Shown piece by piece: positions 1 through 4,522 of a DNA stretch of 7,341 nt. This stretch comes from Prosthecobacter sp. (lineage in GTDB: Bacteria; Verrucomicrobiota; Verrucomicrobiia; Verrucomicrobiales; Verrucomicrobiaceae). The stretch covers positions 1 to 7,341 of the forward strand of contig JAIWOJ010000097.1 of the NCBI GenBank assembly GCA_020216965.1, written 5' to 3'. Below the pieces are notes generated by a model. That model had not been told where the DNA came from. It was given only the letters and a program-made list of their open reading frames with translations, and did not search any database. The position numbers and the translations under genes are program-made. The stretch's first letter is position 1. Each line of letters begins with the position of its first letter.

Positions 1-217
1 GGTTTTCGAGCTGCCGGGGCAGAGGCTGGCAGACGTGGCAGAGCAGGCCGTGCAGGACCAGGCGCAGGCGTTCGCCAAGCGTGAGTGTGCGATCCAGGCG
101 CTCGGCGCACAGCCGGGCAAAGTGACGGCAGGACAGGCCCATGAGCTTCATCAGCGGCCAGGTCATGCCCTGCATGATCCGGTAACTGAGAGCAGGCGGT
201 GGCGGGTTGGTTTTCAT
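1..217 (-). CDS. Zinc-finger anti-sigma factor (zf-HC2/ZAS-like), partial
   Basis: Only the first 72 codons are in the window; the gene continues past the left edge. Its ATG (217-215) overlaps the sigma-factor stop as ATGA, so the two genes are translationally coupled. Residues 28-63 read like a compact anti-sigma zinc finger: Cys30 in LSCRHFARL, an LDR turn at 41-43, an ERLRL helix, then His56-x3-Cys60-x2-Cys63. The HxxxCxxC spacing is the hallmark of ZAS-type anti-sigma factors, which bind and hold an ECF sigma factor in the cytoplasm. No membrane segment is seen in the visible part, and many short members of this type are soluble. Position directly behind an ECF sigma gene supports the call. 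The family assignment is by motif only. Confidence 0.75.
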   Translation of the reverse strand, partial: MKTNPPPPALSYRIMQGMTWPLMKLMGLSCRHFARLCAERLDRTLTLGERLRLVLHGLLCHVCQPLPRQLEN

Positions 218-801
218 GGGGTGATCTGGTGGTGTTGGAGGCAGGCACGGAGCTGATGCCGGGCGCGGGTGAGCAGCACGGCGGCACTGCCGGGGGTGAC
301 GCCTGCGGCGGCGGCGGCCTCAGGCACGGGCAGGTCATCCATCTCACGCAGGGGGCAAGGCAGGCGCAGCCGCTCGGGCCGGCGCTCCAGACAGCGGCGC
401 ACCCAGGCGAGCACCTCGGAACGGTTGGAGTGTGCGTCTGGAGCTTCGGCGAGGAGTTCCATGCCGTAGTTGGGATCCATTTTCCACGAGCCACGCCGGT
501 CAAAGAGCTGGTCCAGGGGATCGGTGCCCCAGTTTTCTGTTTCCGCAGTCGGTTCCGCCTGACGCGAGGTCGGAGTGCGTCGGCTGCTGCGCAGGTGATC
601 GAGGATTTTGAACTTCATGATGCCAGTGAGCCAGGTGGAAAGGGTGGAGCGCCCGTCAAAGGACTCGCGCTTGCGCCAGGCGGTGATGAGCGTCTCCTGC
701 ACGATGTCCTGGGCGTTTTGATGATGGCCCAGGCGTTGATAGGCGTGGGCGTAAAGGCGCGACGCTTCGGCCATAAGGGTGTCGATGGTGATGGAGGTCA
801 T
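214..801 (-). CDS. ECF-type RNA polymerase sigma-70 factor
   Basis: The 195-aa length is normal for an ECF sigma factor, which directs RNA polymerase to a small regulon. Sigma region 2 spans about residues 12-75 (LYAHAY at 16-21, DIVQETLITAW at 32-42, STLSTWLTGI at 52-61, KILDHLRSSRR at 65-75). Region 4 spans about 132-188 (VRRCLERRPERL, LREMDDLP, then VLLTRARHQLRACL as the last helix). The linker holds DPLDQLFDRRGSWKMDP at 94-110, which resembles the 'sigma-70 family, famx1' (TIGR02943) group that is usually paired with a small zinc-finger protein, as here. The helix before the recognition helix is alanine-rich (EAAAAAGV, 161-168), a weak version of the usual sequence, but the frame is intact. 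The start at 801 fits region 2; no Shine-Dalgarno precedes it. It lies 21 bp after a pseudogene on the same strand, so it may have lost its original operon partners. Target promoters cannot be read from this window. Confidence 0.92.
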   Translation of the reverse strand: MTSITIDTLMAEASRLYAHAYQRLGHHQNAQDIVQETLITAWRKRESFDGRSTLSTWLTGIMKFKILDHLRSSRRTPTSRQAEPTAETENWGTDPLDQLFDRRGSWKMDPNYGMELLAEAPDAHSNRSEVLAWVRRCLERRPERLRLPCPLREMDDLPVPEAAAAAGVTPGSAAVLLTRARHQLRACLQHHQITP

Positions 802-822
802 GCTTGAATCATCAGTAGCGTT

Positions 823-1434
823 TCAGCGGCCATGCCGCCAGGCGAGCAGCTTCGTCATGAGGTTTTTCACTCCGGGCGTGAGGCGGGTGCGGTTGTATTG
901 ATCGCCGAGTTTGCGGATGGCTTCGGCCTGGGTGGGATAGGGGTGGATGGTGGAGGCGATCTTGCCGAGGCCGATCTGGTTGGTCATGGCGAGCGTGAGT
1001 TCCGAGATCATGTCTCCGGCGTGCTCGGCGACGATGGTGGCACCGAGGATTTCATCGGTGCCCTTCTTCACATGCACACGCACGAAGCCTTCCTTCTCGC
1101 CATCGAGGATGGCGCGGTCCACCTCGCTGAGCGGTTGCGTGAAGGTGGTGACTTCGATGCCGCGCTCCTTGGCCTCCTTTTCGTAGAGGCCGACGTGGGC
1201 GATCTCCGGCGACGAGCAGCTTGTCCACGGTGAGGTCGTAGCCTTTGCCTTCGGATTCCACGGTGAGGCGCACGGTTTCGCCTTCGCCTCGGGAAAGTTG
1301 CAAATCTTTGCCGCAGCAGAGCAGCTTCACTCCATCGCGCTTCATGCGTTCCAGGACGATGGTGGAGGCGTCGGCATCTTCACGCGGCAGGATGCCATGC
1401 TGGGCCTCGATGAGGAAGACCTCGCCCGCCATGC
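823..1434 (-). pseudogene. Mercuric-reductase-like flavoprotein disulfide reductase, remnant
   Basis: Two pieces of a class I pyridine-nucleotide disulfide oxidoreductase lie in different frames. The first (about 1425-1212) holds part of the NAD(P)-binding domain: EVFLIEAQHGILPREDAD, then LERMKRDGVKLL, ending in DKLLVA. The second (about 1212-823) starts at PEIAHVGLYEKEAKERG and contains the whole dimerisation domain, including TIHPYPTQAEA with the conserved interface His, and ends at LLAWRHGR. In intact relatives roughly 80-100 residues (the GRxPN and AxGD FAD-contact segments) lie between LLVA and PEIAHVG. Here they are missing and the frame shifts at about 1205-1215. The N-terminal FAD domain with the redox-active CxxxxC is also absent. 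The product cannot be a working reductase. The remaining codons are well conserved and free of stops, so decay looks recent. A sequencing or assembly error could explain a one-base shift but not the missing domains. Confidence 0.85.
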
Positions 1435-1534
1435 CGAAGTTAATCGTGCTGCGGCACATGAGGCCGTCCACGGTGGCGGGATTGAATGTCGATGATAAGA
1501 AATCGACCTTGAGCCGCTCAACCGACGAGCGGCA
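1434..1534 (-). pseudogene. ArsS-like radical SAM (DUF3641) C-terminal fragment
   Basis: Reading minus from the stop at 1537-1535, the open frame contains FNPATVDGLMCRSTIN. From memory this resembles the conserved FNP...GLMCR segment of the C-terminal DUF3641 domain of the arsenosugar-biosynthesis radical SAM protein ArsS, which is normally followed by VGWDGxLYDCDFNQ. That continuation is missing: after STINFG the frame runs straight into the EVFLIE of the mercuric-reductase-like remnant. The radical-SAM cluster motif CxxxCxxC and everything else N-terminal are absent, so only about 33 codons survive. ArsS-type and mercuric-reductase-like genes are often neighbours in bacterial clusters, which would explain the order seen here. 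Identity rests on one short motif and was not checked by a search. Confidence 0.6.
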
Positions 1535-1558
1535 TTAACAGCCATTTGAGAAAAAACG

Positions 1559-1576
1559 GCATTTTCTTGAAAATGC
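1559..1576. repeat. Perfect 8-bp inverted repeat, possible operator
   Basis: GCATTTTC and GAAAATGC flank a 2-nt spacer (TT), giving an 18-bp perfect dyad. The spacer is too short for an ordinary hairpin loop and the stem is AT-rich, so a site for a dimeric DNA-binding protein is more likely than an RNA structure. It sits about 84 bp upstream of the DksA-like start codon and about 25 bp upstream of the minus-strand arsS remnant, so it could serve either direction. No binding protein can be assigned. Confidence 0.4.
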
Positions 1577-1582
1577 GATCCC

Positions 1583-1608
1583 GTGGGGCAGGGCACCCAC
1601 CCGTTTTT
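1583..1608 (+). terminator. Terminator-like hairpin in the leader of the DksA-like gene
   Basis: GTGGG (1583-1587) can pair with CCCAC (1596-1600) across an 8-nt loop, followed three bases later by five T residues (1604-1608). This has the form of a weak intrinsic terminator on the plus strand, about 50 bp before the DksA-like start codon. No plus-strand gene lies upstream, so it would be a leader hairpin/attenuator, a relic, or chance. The stem is only 5 bp and the T-tract short. Confidence 0.25.
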
Positions 1609-1659
1609 CGAGCACAAACGACGTTGGGCGGCCACAGAACCGCGTTATGCTTCCGAGCC

Positions 1660-2007
1660 ATGATTACCGCTGACCAGATGTTTGAGTTTGAAGACAAGAT
1701 TGATGCCCTCATCAGGCAGCTCCAGCAGGAGATCGCCGATGCGGCGGAGAGCACCGCCGCCGTGGCCCCGGACAACGCCATCGGCCGCATCTCCCGGATG
1801 GACTCGATGCTGGCGCAGGAAGTCGCCAAAGCAGCCGTGGCCTTGAAGCAGAAGCGCATCCTCGATCTCACCGCCGCGCGGTTAAGGCTAGACCAGGGCC
1901 GGTTCGGTTGGTGCGCGGAGTGCCTCAAAGATATTGAGATGGAAAGGCTCGAGATGGCCCCCGAGACCGTCTTTTGTGCTGCGTGCTCGGTGAAGAAGAA
2001 CTCGTGA
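1660..2007 (+). CDS. Small TraR/DksA-family C4 zinc-finger protein
   Basis: Encodes 115 aa. DksA-family proteins enter the RNA polymerase secondary channel and adjust initiation, in DksA itself together with ppGpp. The C-terminal zinc finger is complete: CAEC, 17 residues, then CAAC (C-x2-C-x17-C-x2-C, about residues 87-110), the DksA spacing. Before it lies a long helical stretch expected to form the coiled coil, with APDNAIGRISRMD at about 35-47, a motif common in short DksA-like proteins. The frame is open back to 1546, but those 38 upstream codons (RSRGAGHPPVFRAQ...) look non-coding and the family begins near MITADQMFEFEDKID, so I chose the ATG at 1660. No Shine-Dalgarno is present. The protein is shorter than E. 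coli DksA (151 aa), and whether it acts on RNA polymerase or is only a structural homologue cannot be told from sequence. The sulfatase gene follows after 62 bp. Confidence 0.87.
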   Translation: MITADQMFEFEDKIDALIRQLQQEIADAAESTAAVAPDNAIGRISRMDSMLAQEVAKAAVALKQKRILDLTAARLRLDQGRFGWCAECLKDIEMERLEMAPETVFCAACSVKKNS

Positions 2008-2069
2008 AAAAGCTTGGTCACGGCTTTCTGCATGAAATCACGCCCCCGGAACGGCGTTGACGATTTCCC

Positions 2070-3653
2070 ATGATCCGCAGCCTTCTTTGTCTCCTCGCTG
2101 TCTGCCCGCCGCTGCTCGCGGCGCGGCCGAACATCCTCTTCATCTACTCGGATGACCACGCGCAGCATGCCATCTCCGCGTATGGCTCGAAGGTGAACCA
2201 CACGCCGCATCTCGACCGCCTTGCCAAAGACGGCGCGCGCTTCACGAACTCGTTTGTCACGAACTCCATCTGCACACCCAGCCGCGCCACGTTGCTCACC
2301 GGGCAGTATTCGCACCTCAATGGCGTGCCTGTTTTCAATCGCTTCGATGGCAGCCGCGACAATGTGGCGAAGCATCTGCAACAAGGCGGCTACCACACCG
2401 GCATGATTGGCAAGTGGCACCTTGGCAGTGATCCCACCGGCTTTGACCGCTGGATCGTGCTGCCAGGGCAGGGCGCGTATTGGAACCCGCAGTTCCTGCT
2501 GCCTGGAAAGAAGAAGACGACGATCGAAGGCCACTGCACGGACATCACGACCGATCTCGGCATCGAATGGCTCAAGACGCGGCCTGCGGACAAGCCGTTC
2601 TTTTTGATGCTGCACCAAAAAGCACCGCATCGCGCCTGGGAGCCTGCCACGCGGCATGTGGAGATGTTTAAAGACAAAGTGATCCCGGAGCCAGAGACGC
2701 TCTTCGACGACTACGCCACGCGGCCCACGGCTTTGCCCATCAATGAGCAGACCATCGCGCGCGATCTCACGCGCCGGGATTTGAAGCTCACGCCGCCCGC
2801 CGACCTCAAAGGCCCCGCTTTGCAAAAGTGGATGAATGAGAAGCCGATGGAGCTGGAGGTCGATGGCAAGCGGCTCACCGGCAAAGAGCTGGTGAAGTGG
2901 AAGTATCAGAAATACATGCGCGACTACCTCGGCTGCGTGCAGGGCGTGGACGATGGCGTGGGCAAGGTGCTCGACTACCTCGACGAGGCCGGACTCGCCG
3001 AAAACACCATCGTCATCTACTCCGCCGACAACGGCTGGTATCTCGGCGACCTCGGGCTTTACGACAAACGCTTCATGTATGAGCCCGGCCTGCATGTGCC
3101 GCTGATCGCCCGTGGTCCTGGCGTGAAAAAAGGCAGCGTGCCCACGCAGTTCGTGGCAAACATCGACCTCGCGCCCACTTTCCTTGACCTCGCCGGGCTG
3201 CCCGTGCCCGACTCCATGCAGGGCCGCTCCATCGCCCCGTTGCTGCGCGGTGAGGAGCCACAGGACTGGCGGAAGACGATATATTACCGCTACTATCACG
3301 ACCCCGGTCATCACAACACCGTGGCCCACCTCGGCGTGCGCACCGCCACGCACAAGCTCATCCACTACTGGAAGCAGGACGCGTATGAGCTTTTCGACCT
3401 CACCGCCGATCCGAATGAGCAGCGCAACCTGCTGCATTCCCAAAGCGACGCGCAAAACCCGGCCATCGCCGCCAAGTTCGCCGAGTTGAAAGCCGAGATC
3501 ACCCGCCTCCAGCAGGAATACCAAGACACCAACGACCTCTACGCCGATCCCGCCACCTGGCCCGCCGGCAGCGCCGACGGTCCCTGGGATGCCTACCAGC
3601 CCAGCGGCGTCAAAACCGTCGCGGAGGCCATCCAGGCGGCGAAAGAGCCATAA
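2070..3653 (+). CDS. Secreted S1-family sulfatase (N-acetylglucosamine-6-sulfatase-like)
   Basis: 527 aa, a full-length type I sulfatase hydrolysing sulfate esters, probably on polysaccharides or glycans. Residues 1-18 form a short signal peptide (MIRSLLCLLAVCPPLLAA), so the enzyme is exported. Catalytic features in order: Asp28-Asp29 (calcium), the C-x-P-S-R core as Cys68-TPSRATLLTG, whose Cys is converted to formylglycine, GKWHLG with Lys115 and His117, His187 in APHRAW, Asp320-Asn321 in SADNG, and Lys333 in YDKRFMYEPG. All the expected active-site residues are present. TGFDRWIVLPGQG (123-135) and LGLYDKRFMYEPGLHVPL recall GlcNAc-6-O-sulfatases (S1_11-like), but substrate is inferred by memory of motifs only. 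A C-terminal ELFDLTADPNEQRNL subdomain (440-454) is typical. No sulfatase-maturing enzyme, glycosidase or transporter lies next to it, so maturation must be provided from elsewhere. The start is supported by the signal peptide; no Shine-Dalgarno. Confidence 0.95.
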   Translation: MIRSLLCLLAVCPPLLAARPNILFIYSDDHAQHAISAYGSKVNHTPHLDRLAKDGARFTNSFVTNSICTPSRATLLTGQYSHLNGVPVFNRFDGSRDNVAKHLQQGGYHTGMIGKWHLGSDPTGFDRWIVLPGQGAYWNPQFLLPGKKKTTIEGHCTDITTDLGIEWLKTRPADKPFFLMLHQKAPHRAWEPATRHVEMFKDKVIPEPETLFDDYATRPTALPINEQTIARDLTRRDLKLTPPADLKGPALQKWMNEKPMELEVDGKRLTGKELVKWKYQKYMRDYLGCVQGVDDGVGKVLDYLDEAGLAENTIVIYSADNGWYLGDLGLYDKRFMYEPGLHVPLIARGPGVKKGSVPTQFVANIDLAPTFLDLAGLPVPDSMQGRSIAPLLRGEEPQDWRKTIYYRYYHDPGHHNTVAHLGVRTATHKLIHYWKQDAYELFDLTADPNEQRNLLHSQSDAQNPAIAAKFAELKAEITRLQQEYQDTNDLYADPATWPAGSADGPWDAYQPSGVKTVAEAIQAAKEP

Positions 3654-3661
3654 GCCCAAAA

Positions 3662-3697
3662 AGGAAAATGGGATTCCAGGCTGCTTCTCATTTTCTT
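3662..3697 (+). terminator. Candidate hairpin terminator after the sulfatase gene
   Basis: GAAAATG (3664-3670) pairs perfectly with CATTTTC (3689-3695). Allowing two G-U pairs, the stem extends to 12 bp (3662-3673 with 3686-3697) around a 12-nt loop. It begins 8 bp after the sulfatase stop, and the 3' arm and following bases are pyrimidine-rich (TTTTCTTCACTTTC) but lack a clean T-run. Position favours a transcript-end structure; the AT-rich stem and poor T-tract make it a weak call. Confidence 0.35.
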
Positions 3698-3740
3698 CAC
3701 TTTCAAAGAGATGGATGAAATCATGGAAACAGAGTTCGCG

Positions 3741-3758
3741 TGAACGGGCCGACGTTCA
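3741..3758 (+). repeat. Small perfect inverted repeat
   Basis: TGAACG and CGTTCA are perfect 6-bp arms around the 6-nt loop GGCCGA. It lies 13 bp before the 9-bp tandem repeat. It may be part of the same repeated unit or a chance hairpin; no function can be assigned. Confidence 0.35.
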
Positions 3759-3771
3759 TCACACACGCACC

Positions 3772-3798
3772 CTCTGCGTTTTCTGCGTCATCTTCGGT
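3772..3798 (+). repeat. Imperfect 9-bp tandem repeat (three units)
   Basis: Units are CTCTGCGTT, TTCTGCGTC and ATCTTCGGT. The first two differ at two positions; the third is more degenerate. The pattern resembles CTCTGCG-rich intergenic sequences that I recall from several environmental bacterial genomes, so this may be one copy of a dispersed repeat rather than a local expansion. That resemblance was not tested. Confidence 0.4.
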
Positions 3799-3985
3799 TG
3801 TCATCTCTGAATTTCGATGCCGAAGCTCAGCCATCTCCCTCCAAGAGGCGTCCGATCTTCAAAACTACCTGCTAAACACTTCCCCGGTCACTGCCATTTT
3901 GGCGGCGTTTTCCTAATTGGGTTCCGGTGATGCAGATACTCCTGCCTGTCGCAAATTCGGGATCTGGCTTAATCTTGGAAAGAAC

Positions 3986-4001
3986 CCTGCGGAGCTGCAG
4001 G
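3986..4001 (-). terminator. Weak hairpin after the thrC operon
   Basis: On the minus strand CCTGC pairs with GCAGG across a 6-nt loop, followed by GGTTCTTTCC, which is only moderately T-rich. It starts 25 bp beyond the stop of the membrane-protein gene, the right place for a transcript end. The 5-bp stem and interrupted T-tract keep this tentative. Confidence 0.25.
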
Positions 4002-4026
4002 CGCTTTGCTGGGCGGGCGAAGAGGC

Positions 4027-4518
4027 TCAGCGGCTCCTCCCCGCCTGTTTCAGGATGTTGGGGTGGTAGAGCTCGCACTCTTTTTTGTGCAGCCAGAGGC
4101 TGAGCCAAAAGGCCATCAGGCTGAGGAGCGCGGCGGCAGCCAGGGCGTGGTGAAAGTGCTTAGTTCGACTCATGGCCGCTGCCAGGGCACAACCAGCAGC
4201 CGCGAGATAAAAGGCCCAAGCCGTGCTTTGTCGCAGTCCGGTCTGCGCCTCAATCACGGGGCCATAGGCGACTGGACGGGTGGCAAGGATGCGGGGGGTA
4301 GCCGCCAGGCGGAAGCTCAAATAAGGAGCAACGCTCAAGGCGCAAAGCATCATCATCAGCAGCACGGCTAGGCGCGTGTGGCGCTCACGGGTCAAGGTGG
4401 TGATGGTTAGCAGGATGAGACCGACGCCCAAACCATAGAGCGGCAGCGGCTCCAGCAGCAGGTGCGCGTATTCAGGATCGCGCAGGGACTGCCAGAGGCT
4501 GGTGATCTCGCTCCACAT
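4027..4518 (-). CDS. Four-helix membrane protein of unknown function
   Basis: 163 aa that I do not recognise. Four hydrophobic stretches are long enough to cross the membrane: about 25-43 (LPLYGLGVGLILLTITTL), 49-66 (RLAVLLMMMLCALSVAPY), 99-116 and 124-143 (ALAAAALLSLMAFWLSLW). The second and third are separated by an approximately 32-residue loop with RPVAYGPVIEAQTG. The C-terminal tail carries KKECELYHPNI (145-155), whose mix of charged, Cys and His residues could be a conserved motif or metal site, but this is only a visual impression. There is no signal peptide cleavage site. The ATG lies 4 bp after the thrC stop, so it is almost certainly co-transcribed and probably translationally coupled with thrC, although nothing in it suggests amino-acid metabolism. 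Hydropathy and operon position support a real gene over the antisense frames. Confidence 0.75.
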   Translation of the reverse strand: MWSEITSLWQSLRDPEYAHLLLEPLPLYGLGVGLILLTITTLTRERHTRLAVLLMMMLCALSVAPYLSFRLAATPRILATRPVAYGPVIEAQTGLRQSTAWAFYLAAAGCALAAAMSRTKHFHHALAAAALLSLMAFWLSLWLHKKECELYHPNILKQAGRSR

Positions 4519-4522
4519 GGCT

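Larger units (their letters stand above)
3654..4026. other. Gene-free spacer between sulfatase and the membrane-protein gene
   Basis: 373 bp between the two convergent transcription units. No ORF with recognisable protein character is present; a 78-codon minus-strand frame at 3872-4108 is compositionally unconvincing and overlaps a better gene. The spacer holds a hairpin at 3662-3697, a small hairpin at 3741-3758, an imperfect 9-bp tandem repeat at 3772-3798, and a hairpin at 3986-4001 that could end the minus-strand operon. It is clearly less GC-rich than the flanking genes over 3660-3960. No tRNA or known small RNA was recognised. Confidence 0.7.

Noticed and set aside
199..807. Plus-strand open frame opposite the sigma factor
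   Set aside because: The minus-strand sigma factor has the expected regions 2 and 4; the plus frame is Gly/Ala-rich without domains.
823..1122. Stand-alone 99-aa dimerisation-domain protein
   Set aside because: The similarity extends upstream of the ATG at 1122 to PEIAHVGLYEKEAKERG, so this is the 3' end of a broken reductase gene, not a separate small gene.
1546..1659. N-terminal extension of the DksA-like protein
   Set aside because: The added residues look non-coding, the family starts near MITADQM, and the extension covers the inverted repeat and leader hairpin.
1518..3659. Minus-strand open frame of 713 codons opposite the DksA-like and sulfatase genes
   Set aside because: The plus strand encodes two clearly conserved proteins here. 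The antisense frame has no recognisable domain and is a by-product of GC-rich codon use in the sulfatase.
3872..4108. Minus-strand 78-codon frame in the spacer, overlapping the membrane-protein gene
   Set aside because: No domain, mixed polar composition, and it overlaps a better-supported gene out of frame.
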